This document shows, piece by piece, positions 26,933 through 34,767 of a DNA stretch of 64,000 bases. Origin of the DNA: Bog-473 sp963838835 (GTDB lineage: Bacteria > Actinomycetota > Acidimicrobiia > Acidimicrobiales > RAAP-2); NCBI GenBank assembly GCA_963838835.1, contig CAWITA010000027.1, forward strand, positions 124,001 through 188,000. The letters are read 5' to 3'. Numbering within the stretch: position 1 is the first letter of the stretch; each line of letters opens with the position of its first letter. The position numbers were made by a program, and so were the translations under genes. The notes below the pieces were generated by a model. That model was not told where the DNA came from, ran no database searches, and was given only the letters and a program-made list of their open reading frames with translations.

Positions 26933-27842
26933 CTCCTGAATTTCCTGTGTTCCCGCTGGACGAGGTTCCCGAGTTGCCCGAGTTCCCAGAGTAGCTGGGC
27001 ACGGTGCCGTTGCTGTTGGCGTGCAGGTCGGCTGGGAGCTGGCCGATCGAGTTGGGGTGCGCCCGCTGGTAGGCCCCCGTGACGCGCAGCCACGACTGGT
27101 AGGCCGAGGGGGACACGGAACGGACGTTGAAGAACATGAGGGAGTGGTAGAGGCCGCACAGCTGGGTGCACTGGCCGCGGTAGACGCCGTTGTGCAGCAC
27201 GTTCAGGTCGAAGTAGGTCGAGTACCCCGGGGTGGCGTAGCGGCTGAAGTTGAACTGGGGGACGTAGAAGCCGTGGATCACGTCGTAGGAGTCGAGTCGG
27301 ACGCGCACGCTCTCACCGGTCGGGATGACCATGGTCGGCGCATCGGTGGTCTGGCCGATGATCTTGACGCCGTTGGGGTACTCGAACTCCCACCCCCACT
27401 GGAAGGCGTAGACGTGGACCTTGGTGTAGGGGTCGGGCGACACGGCGGTCACCGTGTTCTCCACCAGCACGGTGGCGACGAACAGCCCGAGGACGATCAG
27501 GATCGGCACGACGGTATAGGTGATCTCGGTCAGCGTGTGGTACTGAGTCTGTACCGGTATCTCGTCGGAGCGGTGGCGATAGCGGAAGACGGCCCACAGG
27601 ATCAGCAGGAGGACGAAGCCGCCTACCACGAGGCTGGCGATGAAGAAGCCCTGCCAGAGGTGGAAGGTGGACCGGCCTTGGCTGGTGGATCCGTCGTGGA
27701 AGCCGAAGGTCGGCAGCTGGCACCCGGTGAGGAGAAGGGCTCCGAGGGCCACGACGGCGGCGGCCAGACGACGCGGGGTCTTGCGCCCGGGAGCTGGGGT
27801 TTTTGGCGTGTCGGGAGCGGGGCTGGTCAGCGACGAGTCCAC
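26913..27842 (-). CDS. ctaC: Cytochrome c oxidase subunit II, lipoprotein
   Basis: This 309-residue protein has a lipobox LLTGC, which makes C41 the lipidated residue. Two helices (near 65-90 and 110-130) follow, then the external cupredoxin domain. CuA ligands are in DVIHGFYVP and GQCTQLCGLYHSLM. The residue between the two cysteines is Gln, where most oxidases have the Glu of CAELCG/CTELCG. A C-terminal low-complexity Gly/Asn/Ser tail is unusual. GTG 27842 lies 7 nt after TAGTCT, so the operon transcript is probably leaderless. It accepts electrons from QcrC. Confidence 0.93.
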   Translation of the reverse strand: MDSSLTSPAPDTPKTPAPGRKTPRRLAAAVVALGALLLTGCQLPTFGFHDGSTSQGRSTFHLWQGFFIASLVVGGFVLLLILWAVFRYRHRSDEIPVQTQYHTLTEITYTVVPILIVLGLFVATVLVENTVTAVSPDPYTKVHVYAFQWGWEFEYPNGVKIIGQTTDAPTMVIPTGESVRVRLDSYDVIHGFYVPQFNFSRYATPGYSTYFDLNVLHNGVYRGQCTQLCGLYHSLMFFNVRSVSPSAYQSWLRVTGAYQRAHPNSIGQLPADLHANSNGTVPSYSGNSGNSGTSSSGNTGNSGGELSGD

Positions 27843-27849
27843 GGCGCCG

Positions 27850-27855
27850 AGACTA
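27850..27855 (-). promoter_or_regulatory. -10 box TAGTCT of a leaderless ctaC
   Basis: On the minus strand TAGTCT is followed by 7 nt (CGGCGCC) and then the ctaC GTG. A run of seven T lies about 12-18 nt upstream of the box. The 70-bp gap to the preceding MBL gene is enough for an independent promoter of the ctaCDF unit. Confidence 0.5.
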
Positions 27856-27911
27856 TCGAACCCCGCAAAAAAACTGGAATTGGCAGCGTGGCGGGGTGCC
27901 CATGGGTGTGC

Positions 27912-29222
27912 TCACTGCGGGTGAGCTTGGGGCGGGCCCACGGACTCGCTGGCCGCCCACGTGAACACGCCCCGGGCCATGGTGGACGTGGCACGGGCCG
28001 CCCGAGCGGCGAACACCTGCTGGCGGGTCCGCCGGACGCCCTCGTCGCCCGGATCGGCCAGCCAGGCGTGCTCGGCCAGGTGGCCGGCGATGCGCAGCGC
28101 CTCCTCGGCGGCCTCGAGCCCTGCCTCGGGCGCGTCCGCCGCCACCGCCAGCAGCTCGAGCGCGCGGTCGGCCAGGGCCCCCGCGCCGCCGGCCAACGCA
28201 GCCAGCTCGGCCGCCAGGGCGCGCTCGGCCGCCGGCTTCAGCGTGGCGGGGTTACCGTCCCACCACCCGCCGTACTGACGCCACACCGTGTGGACGATGA
28301 ACTCCGGCTCGTCGTAGACCGGACGCAGATAGGGGCGGGCCTCGAGCTCGGCCGGCGGGCGCACCGAGTGGATCGCGTCGTCCAGGCGGCCGCCGGCGTT
28401 CATGACCGCCAGCGTCTGGTCGACCAGGGAGTCGAGCAGGTCCGCCGTGTCGGTGAGGGCCTGGCGGACCCGGTCGGCTCCCATGACGGGGAACCCGTGC
28501 CCGGGGAGCAGGAACTCGGCCTGCAACTGCACCATGCGGCGCAGCGCGGCGGCCCACTCCCTCGGGTAACGCTGCACCTTCTGGGGATTCCCCGCGTTGG
28601 GCGACGCCCAGATGAAGAGGTCACCGCAGCACAGCACTCGTTTCTCGGCCTGCCAGGTGATCGTGTGGTCGTCGGTCTCGCCCTTCTCGTGACGCAGCGA
28701 GAAGCCGACGCCACCGACCGAGAGGTCGAGGGTGTCGTGGTAGGTCCGGTCGGGGTAGCGGTACTCGGTGGGCCACGTCAGGTCGCCGAAGCCGAACTGG
28801 CGGCGGTTGATGATCGTGTTGTAGCCGGCCGTGAAGATGTAGCGGTCGAAGCGGGCGGGCAGGGCGTGATGGGCGATGACCTCGGGAGCGGCCCAGCCCT
28901 GCCCGGACGCCTCTTCCTCCCAGACCGGCACGCCGAAGACGTGATCGATGTGCCCGTGCGAGTAAATCGCGGTATTGAGGCGGGCCGGGCTCCAGGTTCG
29001 GATGTCGTCGTGGACGACCTGGGCCAGCGGCGCGCTGCCGGTGTCGACGAGCACCAGACCGTCCTCGGTGGCGAAGGTCGAGACGTTGGCGAAGGAGGTG
29101 CAGAACCCGACGCCGTCGGTGATCTCGACGAAACCCCCCATGTGGTCGACCGGGTGGAAGGTGGAGGTCGAGATCTCGCCGTTCCACAAGCGTTCGGCGA
29201 CGGACAAGACGTCAGACGACAC
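27912..29222 (-). CDS. Metallo-beta-lactamase fold hydrolase, alkylsulfatase-like
   Basis: This 436-residue protein has the zinc-site motif SHGHIDH (about residue 88), a second His in GETDDHTI, Asp in VLCCGDLF and His in LLPGHGFPV. RYPREWAAALRRM and a C-terminal helical region (about 270-420) resemble the dimerisation domain of BDS1/SdsA1-type alkylsulfatases. No signal peptide is seen, so it would act in the cytoplasm. Sulfate-ester cleavage is a family-based guess. GTG 29222 follows a GGGGG stretch. Confidence 0.75.
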   Translation of the reverse strand: MSSDVLSVAERLWNGEISTSTFHPVDHMGGFVEITDGVGFCTSFANVSTFATEDGLVLVDTGSAPLAQVVHDDIRTWSPARLNTAIYSHGHIDHVFGVPVWEEEASGQGWAAPEVIAHHALPARFDRYIFTAGYNTIINRRQFGFGDLTWPTEYRYPDRTYHDTLDLSVGGVGFSLRHEKGETDDHTITWQAEKRVLCCGDLFIWASPNAGNPQKVQRYPREWAAALRRMVQLQAEFLLPGHGFPVMGADRVRQALTDTADLLDSLVDQTLAVMNAGGRLDDAIHSVRPPAELEARPYLRPVYDEPEFIVHTVWRQYGGWWDGNPATLKPAAERALAAELAALAGGAGALADRALELLAVAADAPEAGLEAAEEALRIAGHLAEHAWLADPGDEGVRRTRQQVFAARAARATSTMARGVFTWAASESVGPPQAHPQ

Positions 29223-29272
29223 GGGACCCCCTAGGCGGATCTGGTTCGGCGCGCCCGGAACGGCTCGCGGTC

Positions 29273-29290
29273 CCGAGCGTCGACGCTCGG
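29273..29290. terminator. 18-bp perfect palindrome downstream of tatA
   Basis: CCGAGCGTCGACGCTCGG is a perfect palindrome 35 nt after the tatA stop and 50 nt before the MBL start. As RNA it would form a strong hairpin without a T-tract. A terminator for tatA is most likely; an operator for the MBL gene is the alternative. Confidence 0.45.
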
Positions 29291-29324
29291 CGCGGCGGAG
29301 ACGCCGACGCCCGCACGCCCGAGC

Positions 29325-29555
29325 TCAGCTGCCCGGGGACTTCTCCTCTGCGGGGGGCGCCGGTGTGTCGGCCGCCGCAGAGGTGCCGTTCTGGGCAGCG
29401 CCTTCCGCCTTTCCCTCCTGGAGCCCCTTCTCGAACTGGTTCTTGGCGGAGCCCAGGTTGCGGGCCAGCTTGGGGATGGCCGCGCCGCCAAAGAGGAGCA
29501 CGACCAGCACGATGGCCACGATGAGCAGGTCCGGACCGAAAAGGTCAGCAAGCAT
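29325..29555 (-). CDS. tatA: Sec-independent protein translocase TatA/TatE
   Basis: This 76-residue protein has the TatA layout: a short N-terminus, one helix (LLIVAIVLVVLLFGGAAIPK), an amphipathic helix with LARNLGSAKNQFEKGLQEGK, and an acidic, Ala/Pro-rich tail. It forms the pore of the twin-arginine export system. ATG 29555 is preferred over an in-frame upstream ATG because AAGGAG lies 8 nt before it. No tatB or tatC is next to it. The Rieske protein of this window is a classic Tat client. Confidence 0.9.
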   Translation of the reverse strand: MLADLFGPDLLIVAIVLVVLLFGGAAIPKLARNLGSAKNQFEKGLQEGKAEGAAQNGTSAAADTPAPPAEEKSPGS

Positions 29556-29630
29556 GAGGTTCTCCTTCATCCGGGTCCACGTGGCGGTGAACGGGGTCCC
29601 AGGTTAGACCCATTCCCGTCGGTGATCTCC

Positions 29631-29649
29631 GCACGCCACCGCGGCGTGC
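29631..29649. terminator. Hairpin downstream of the CopD-like gene
   Basis: GCACGCC and GGCGTGC form a 7-bp perfect stem around ACCGC, starting 14 nt after the stop of the minus-strand CopD-like gene. It probably ends the transcript that contains the crotonase and CopD-like genes before the tatA promoter. Confidence 0.45.
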
Positions 29650-29663
29650 CGAGGTATTCGGAG

Positions 29664-30068
29664 TCATCCGGCCAGGAGGATGCCCATGACCAGCGCCGCC
29701 ACGCTGGCCACGCCCCCGATCGAGCCCCACAGGGCGAGCTGGCCCTTGGTGCGAGCCCGCTGGTGCAGGGCCACGGCGACTCCGGCCACGACCACGACGG
29801 CGATCTTGGCCATCAGCACCGCCTTCCACGCCGCGTCCTGGGAGGAATAGTGGACGGCGGCGACGTTCCAGATGCCGGTGGCGACGAGGACCACGAAGGC
29901 CGGCCAGGCCATGCGAGCGAAGGCACGCGCCAGCAGCTTGGGCGCGTCGGCCCCGATCTCCCGTGAGGGGCCGACGAGGCCCGTCATCACGATCTGCCCG
30001 CCCACCCACACCGTGGCGGCCAGGACGTGAAGAGTGAGGCGGACGGTGTCGAGTGCCGGCGCCAGCAC
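29664..30068 (-). CDS. CopD-like four-helix membrane protein
   Basis: This 134-residue protein has four hydrophobic helices. The first carries LHVLAATVWVGGQIVM, a His/Trp pattern typical of the CopD/copper-resistance membrane domain, and another His is in AVHYSSQ. Proteins of this type may handle copper or bind heme. The function is unproven. GTG 30068 lies 7 nt after the crotonase stop, so the two genes are co-transcribed. Confidence 0.65.
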   Translation of the reverse strand: MLAPALDTVRLTLHVLAATVWVGGQIVMTGLVGPSREIGADAPKLLARAFARMAWPAFVVLVATGIWNVAAVHYSSQDAAWKAVLMAKIAVVVVAGVAVALHQRARTKGQLALWGSIGGVASVAALVMGILLAG

Positions 30069-30075
30069 GGCGGCG

Positions 30076-30849
30076 CTACTTGCCCTGCCACTCCGGGGCG
30101 CGTTTTTCAGCGAAGGCGACGGGCCCCTCCATGGCGTCCGCCGACGAGAAGACGACGCGCACTGCCTCCGCGTTGATCGCCCAGCCGTCGGACTCGGACA
30201 CGTCGGCGGCGCGCTTCATCACGTCCTTCGAATAGCGCACCGCCAGTGGCGCATTGGCCGCGATGCGTTCGGCCAGCGCGACCGCCTCGGCCAGCAGCGC
30301 CTCGGCGGGCACGACCTGGTTGACGAGACCGAGGGCGTAGGCCCGCTCGGCGTCGATGGGGTCACCGGTCATGGCGAGTTCGAGCGCCACCGCCATGGGC
30401 AGCCGCTTGGGCATGCGGATCAGCCCGCCCGCACCGGCGATGAGACCGCGCTTGGCCTCGGGGATGCCGAAGGTGGCGTGGTCGGCGGCGACCACGAGGT
30501 CGCACGAGAGCATGATCTCGAAGCCGCCGGCCAGTGCTGAGCCGTTGACGGCCGCGATGATCGGCTTGGGGAAGTCACGCTGGGTCAGGCCGCCGAAGCC
30601 GCCGCGGGCGCCCATGATGTCGCCCCCCTCACCGCTGCTGAACGCCTTGAGGTCCATGCCGGCGCTGAAGGCCTTGTCGCCGCTGCCGGTGATGACGACC
30701 ACCCAGCACCCGGGGTCTTCGGTGAGCTCGTCCATGATGGCGGACATCGCTTTGCTCACGGGACCGTTGATGGCGTTGCGCGCCTCGGGCCGGTTGATGG
30801 TCAGGATCTCCACGTTGCCGCGCCGTTCGCGCAGCACTTCGTCTGTCAT
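30076..30849 (-). CDS. Enoyl-CoA hydratase/isomerase (crotonase) family
   Basis: This 257-residue enzyme has the crotonase oxyanion-hole segments KAFSAGMDLKAF and NGSALAGGFEIMLSCDLVVA. One catalytic Glu is likely at GIPEAKRG; the other position reads AGGLIRMPKRLP where hydratases have a second Glu. Either isomerase, hydratase or thioesterase chemistry is possible. ATG 30849 follows GAAGGGAG. It is first in a two-gene unit with the CopD-like gene. Confidence 0.85.
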   Translation of the reverse strand: MTDEVLRERRGNVEILTINRPEARNAINGPVSKAMSAIMDELTEDPGCWVVVITGSGDKAFSAGMDLKAFSSGEGGDIMGARGGFGGLTQRDFPKPIIAAVNGSALAGGFEIMLSCDLVVAADHATFGIPEAKRGLIAGAGGLIRMPKRLPMAVALELAMTGDPIDAERAYALGLVNQVVPAEALLAEAVALAERIAANAPLAVRYSKDVMKRAADVSESDGWAINAEAVRVVFSSADAMEGPVAFAEKRAPEWQGK

Positions 30850-30916
30850 GGTGCTCCCTTCCTCGTGTCCCGCGGGGGGGCGGGCGCCGGTGCGCCGCCG
30901 AGGCTATCGGCGGGCG

Positions 30917-31702
30917 TCAGGGGAGGGGAAGCTGCGGCGTGCCGTCGCCGTCGCGGGGCGCCTCGGCCACCTCGGGGACCAGGCCCCCAAAGACGGTGGT
31001 GGCCGCGAGCCGCGCCCGCTTGGTGTAGACCGCGGTGAAGGCGAAGAGACTGCCGATGACGCTGGCCGTGATGAACGGGGACACGGCGAGGAAGGTGCCC
31101 GTTGGCAACATGTCGGCCAGCGTCATGCGGGCGGCCGCCTCGACGACAAGGCCGATGCCCCAGACCACCGAGAGCACCCGGAAGGCGTGCCGCCCCGAGG
31201 GCACCTCGTGCAGCTGGTCGAAGGCGGACACCTTGGCGGGGTCGGAGCCCGCGGAGAGGTAGCGGCCGACGTAGAAGAGAGCGGGTCGCTCGTGCGTGAA
31301 GAGCGTGACGATACAGGCGACGCCGAACAGCGCGGTGAAGGCGGCGTCCCTGACCTTGAGCACGTACGCGTTGCCGCCGAGCAGGGTGGAGCTGACGACG
31401 CCTACCGCGAACCCGAAGAGGACCACGGCACCCACGACATCGACCGTGCGCCGCCGGACGAACTGCACGACGATCCAAACCGCGGAGAAGCCGCCGGCGA
31501 CGAGGAGGGCTTGGGTGTCAGTGTGCACGTGGCTGCGCACGAGGAAGTAGACGCCGATCGGCAAGGCGGCGCCCCAAACCAGGCTGGGGAGGTGCTCACG
31601 CAGGGAAGGGACCCCGGGCTGCCAGGACACACCGGAATGGAGCGGCGGCCCGGGAGGTGTCCTCTCGGGCCCGCCCGGCACCGCCGGTGTGCCCGGTTCC
31701 AT
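30917..31702 (-). CDS. VC0807-type multi-pass membrane protein
   Basis: This 261-residue protein has about six helices and a proline-rich N-terminus. The pattern PIGVYFLVRSHVHTDTQALL and GRYLSAGSDPAKVSAFDQLH resembles the VC0807/intracellular septation-like family common in actinobacteria. The function is unknown. ATG 31702 is chosen because TACCCT (31709-31714 on the minus strand) ends 6 nt upstream, a leaderless promoter. It is divergent from the next gene with only 51 bp between them. Confidence 0.65.
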   Translation of the reverse strand: MEPGTPAVPGGPERTPPGPPLHSGVSWQPGVPSLREHLPSLVWGAALPIGVYFLVRSHVHTDTQALLVAGGFSAVWIVVQFVRRRTVDVVGAVVLFGFAVGVVSSTLLGGNAYVLKVRDAAFTALFGVACIVTLFTHERPALFYVGRYLSAGSDPAKVSAFDQLHEVPSGRHAFRVLSVVWGIGLVVEAAARMTLADMLPTGTFLAVSPFITASVIGSLFAFTAVYTKRARLAATTVFGGLVPEVAEAPRDGDGTPQLPLP

Positions 31703-31753
31703 GGTGCAAGGGTACCGCCGCATTCCAGGGATCCTGCCGCGTAGGATCGTGGG
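31703..31753. promoter_or_regulatory. Divergent pair of leaderless promoters
   Basis: The 51-bp gap holds TACCCT (minus strand, 31714-31709) 6 nt before one start codon and TAGGAT (plus strand, 31742-31747) 6 nt before the other. The two -10 boxes are only 27 bp apart, so the upstream regions of both promoters must overlap. This implies mutual exclusion or joint control. Confidence 0.5.
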
Positions 31754-32356
31754 GTGAGCTTTGTCGCCCATGTCCTCGAGTTCCTGGTCGTCGCCGGTGT
31801 GGTCGCGGCGCTGGGCCTGGTCGCCGCCTTCGTGATCGCCCGCAGCTACGTGCGCCGGCGCTGGCCCCTGGTGCGGGGCCACGTTGCGACACGCGGCGTG
31901 CTGGCGACGCTCGCCCTCCTCTCGGCCGGCCGTGAGCGCTACGGGTCGCGGGCCACGCCGGCGGAGCTGAGCCGGGGCAGCGCGGCGCGGGTGCGGCGAC
32001 GTATGTGGGTCGCCGTCGAGGACGCCGAGTCGGCCGTCGCCCATGCGGACGCGCACGACGCCCCCGTGGCCGAGCTGCCGGCGGTGTGCCGCTCGCTGCG
32101 CACGGTCGCCCGCGAACTGGACGGGCTGCTGCGTCTGGAGCGACGGTTGCCTGTGAGCGCGGGTCGCACGGACTCGGTGCGGCTCCAGGTGGCCGAGGTC
32201 ATCAGCGCATCCCGCGACGTGCAGGCGGCCGCGCTGCGAGCGGGGAGCGATGCCACCGAGCCGCAGGTGCGCTCCCTGGTGCAGCATGCCCGGGACGAGG
32301 TCGACATCGTGTCGGCCGCCCTGTCGCGGATGCGCTCGGTGGCCCAGCCGCGCTGA
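31754..32356 (+). CDS. Membrane-anchored helical protein of unknown function
   Basis: This 200-residue protein has a single N-terminal helix (VLEFLVVAGVVAALGLVAAF) followed by RSYVRRRWPLVRGH and then an all-helical cytoplasmic region with regular Leu and Ala spacing that may form a coiled coil. I do not recognise the family. The start GTG lies 6 nt after a TAGGAT box. It stands alone between a divergent gene and a GH1 gene. Confidence 0.55.
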   Translation: MSFVAHVLEFLVVAGVVAALGLVAAFVIARSYVRRRWPLVRGHVATRGVLATLALLSAGRERYGSRATPAELSRGSAARVRRRMWVAVEDAESAVAHADAHDAPVAELPAVCRSLRTVARELDGLLRLERRLPVSAGRTDSVRLQVAEVISASRDVQAAALRAGSDATEPQVRSLVQHARDEVDIVSAALSRMRSVAQPR

Positions 32357-32358
32357 GG

Positions 32359-32386
32359 CGCCGCCCGCGCCGCCCGCGCCGCCCCG
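32359..32386. repeat. Tandem 9-bp GC repeat
   Basis: CGCCGCCCG occurs twice in perfect copies from 32359 and a third time with one extra C. It is followed by CCCCCCGGGCGCC. The tract fills the gap behind the helical-protein stop and could form a terminator hairpin with the downstream GGGCGCC. Slippage here is likely. Confidence 0.5.
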
Positions 32387-32432
32387 CGCCCCCCGGGCGC
32401 CGTCGTGCGCCTACGCCTGCCAAGCTGGCTGG

Positions 32433-34001
32433 ATGCCTGACGCTGCGCCGCCCCGCAAGGCCGCGCCGGCACGGACCCCGGCGCGGCCGCGGCCGCGCCG
32501 GGCGCGCGGCGAAGCGGCAAGCCTGCTCGGCGAGGGCTTCGTCGTCGGCGTGGCGACGTCGGGCTACCAGGTCGAAGGCGGCTTCAACGGGGACGGCGAG
32601 CCCCACAACAACTGGTCCAGCTGGGAGGGCGTCGGCCGGGTCACGCGATCGGGTGTGGCATGCGACTTCTGGCGCCGCCCCGAGGAGGCTCTGGACCGCG
32701 CCGCCGCCATCGGGTGCAACGCGTTCCGGCTCTCGGTGGAATGGGCACGGCTGGAGCCGGCGCCGGGCCGCTTCGATGCAGCGGCGCTCGAGCACTACGC
32801 CGAGATCCTCTCCATGTGCGCGGCGCGGGGCCTCGCGCCCATGGTCACGCTGCACCACTTCACCCATCCGTCGTGGCTCGGCGAGGAGTTCTGGCTCCGA
32901 CCGGGCTCGCCCGACGTCTTCGCCCGCCACGTCGCCCGCGTGGTGCCCGCACTCGCGCCGCACTGCCGCCGTTGGGTGACGGTCAACGAGCCGAACATCG
33001 TCATGCTCGCGGGGTGGATCGAGGGCGCGTGCCCGCCCGGCCGCCGCATGGCCCTGTCCGACGCCTTCTGCGTCCTCGACAACCTTCTGACCGCGCACGT
33101 GCTGGCCGCCGACGCCGTCGTCGCCGTGCAGCCCGAGGCCGAGGTCACGATCAACACGAGCTCGTCATCGATCTACGAGCTGGACCGCATGCTGTTGGAC
33201 CTGCTCGAGCTGCGCCACATCGGCGTGGATCCGAGCGACGTCGACCACTACCTGGATGAACGCCGGGCCGTCCACGATGCCGCCTTTCCTCCGCGCCACG
33301 CCGGCGAGGCCGCCTTGCGCCGCTACTTCGCCGCCGTGTCGCCCTACGGCGCAGCCCGTGAGCCGGGACAGGGGGCGGCCTGGGCCCGCCTGCGCGGCCT
33401 GACCCGACGCCATACCCCGCGCCGCGTGGTCTCCGCCGTGCAGGCGTCGCCGCGGGGCCGCACGCTCGACGCCGTCGGCTTCGACTGGTATGACCCGGTG
33501 GCCAGCCACGCCATCCGCGTCCCGGGGCGCCGGCGACCCGACGGCTCACTCGACTGGTCCTTCGGGCGGGCCCTGTGGGACGTCGAGGCGCACCCCGATG
33601 CGCTGCGATCATGGTCCGCCACCGAGGCCGCGCTGCGCCCCGGGCTTCCGCTGTGGATCGTCGAGAACGGGATGGCGACCCAGGAGCGGGACGGGTACCC
33701 CGTGCCCCGCGCCGACGGCATGGACCGGCCGCGCTACGTGCGTGAGCACCTGGGGGCTGTGGCCGACGCGGTGGCAGCCGGAGTCCCCGTACGCGCCTAC
33801 CTGCACTGGTCCCTCGTCGACAACTACGAGTGGGGCACCTACGAGCCGCGCTTCGGCCTCTTCGGGCTGGACCGCACGGACCCGGCGGTGGCGCGCTGGA
33901 TGGACACCGACGCCCAAGGCAACGACGCGGCGGGGGAATTCGCCCGGGTGCTCGCCGGTTTGCGCGCCGGGGACCGCACGGTCGTCGAGCGTCCGGCCTG
34001 A
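32433..34001 (+). CDS. Glycoside hydrolase family 1 (beta-glucosidase-like)
   Basis: This 522-residue retaining glycosidase has the general acid/base Glu in TVNEPN (E186) and the nucleophile in IVENGM (E411). GVATSGYQVEGGFNGDGEPHNNWSSWE begins the barrel (about residue 38), as in GH1 strand 1. The C-terminal HWSLVDNYEWGTYEPRFGL motif is intact. An Arg/Pro/Ala-rich N-terminus of 35 residues shows no signal peptide, so the enzyme is probably cytoplasmic. The sugar specificity is not readable. Confidence 0.88.
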   Translation: MPDAAPPRKAAPARTPARPRPRRARGEAASLLGEGFVVGVATSGYQVEGGFNGDGEPHNNWSSWEGVGRVTRSGVACDFWRRPEEALDRAAAIGCNAFRLSVEWARLEPAPGRFDAAALEHYAEILSMCAARGLAPMVTLHHFTHPSWLGEEFWLRPGSPDVFARHVARVVPALAPHCRRWVTVNEPNIVMLAGWIEGACPPGRRMALSDAFCVLDNLLTAHVLAADAVVAVQPEAEVTINTSSSSIYELDRMLLDLLELRHIGVDPSDVDHYLDERRAVHDAAFPPRHAGEAALRRYFAAVSPYGAAREPGQGAAWARLRGLTRRHTPRRVVSAVQASPRGRTLDAVGFDWYDPVASHAIRVPGRRRPDGSLDWSFGRALWDVEAHPDALRSWSATEAALRPGLPLWIVENGMATQERDGYPVPRADGMDRPRYVREHLGAVADAVAAGVPVRAYLHWSLVDNYEWGTYEPRFGLFGLDRTDPAVARWMDTDAQGNDAAGEFARVLAGLRAGDRTVVERPA

Positions 34002-34013
34002 CTCGCTCCGCTG

Positions 34014-34056
34014 ACGCAGCCGGACTCGGCTTGAACGCAGCCGGACGCAGCCGGAC
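34014..34056. repeat. Three copies of a 12-bp repeat between convergent genes
   Basis: ACGCAGCCGGAC occurs at 34014-34025, 34035-34046 and 34045-34056. The last copy ends against the DedA stop codon. It fills the gap between the convergent GH1 and DedA genes. It may come from local duplication; no hairpin is obvious. Confidence 0.6.
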
Positions 34057-34707
34057 TCAGCCGCCGGGGTCCTCGCTCGGCGTCGCCGGCTCCGCCGGCC
34101 CCGCGATCTCCTGCTTCTCCCTACGGCGGTGCCGCACGAACAAGAGGACGACGACCACGAAGATCAGGCCGAGCAGGACGTCGGACGCGATACCGGTCGC
34201 CCGTTCGATCCGCTCCCCGACGAAGTACCCGAGGAGCACGTAGAGGAGCCCCCAGCAGATGCCGCCGAGCGCGTTGGCACCCAGGAAGACGCGGTAGCGC
34301 ATATTGGACATGCCGGCGAGCCCCGGGATCACGGCGCGCAGGAAGGCGGAGAAGCGGCCCACGAAGACGGCGATCGCGCCGCGCCGGCTCAACTGGTCGA
34401 GCGCGCCGGCGATCCCCTTCTGGCGTTTGCGCAACGGGCCGAGCCGCAGCAACTGGTTGCCCCAGCGATCCCCGATGGCGTACCCGACGGAGTCGCCCAC
34501 GACGGCGCACACCACGACGACAGCGACGATGCCACCGAGGCTCACGCCACCCTTGGAGGCCAGCACCCCCCCGAGTATGGCGGCGGTCTCGCCGGGGAAC
34601 ACGAACCCGAGCATGACGGCGTCCTCCGCGAAGACGAGCAGGCCCACCAGTACGTACGCCTGCCATCCGTGCAGCGTGAGCAGCGGCTGCAGCAACCGGC
34701 TGATCAT
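34057..34707 (-). CDS. DedA family membrane protein
   Basis: This 216-residue protein has the DedA fold markers: the FVFPGETAAILGG re-entrant segment (about 34-46), DSVGYAIGDRWG, and GRFSAFLRAVIPGLAGMSNM with the conserved Arg residues. Members are thought to flip undecaprenyl phosphate or phospholipids. A charged C-terminal tail (HRRREKQEIAGP) faces the cytoplasm. It stands alone, convergent with GH1. Confidence 0.88.
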   Translation of the reverse strand: MISRLLQPLLTLHGWQAYVLVGLLVFAEDAVMLGFVFPGETAAILGGVLASKGGVSLGGIVAVVVVCAVVGDSVGYAIGDRWGNQLLRLGPLRKRQKGIAGALDQLSRRGAIAVFVGRFSAFLRAVIPGLAGMSNMRYRVFLGANALGGICWGLLYVLLGYFVGERIERATGIASDVLLGLIFVVVVLLFVRHRRREKQEIAGPAEPATPSEDPGG

Positions 34708-34767
34708 CGGTCGCCCGCGGTCGTGGCCGTCCTCGGTCGGCGCGGCGGGCCGGTCACACGGCGAACG

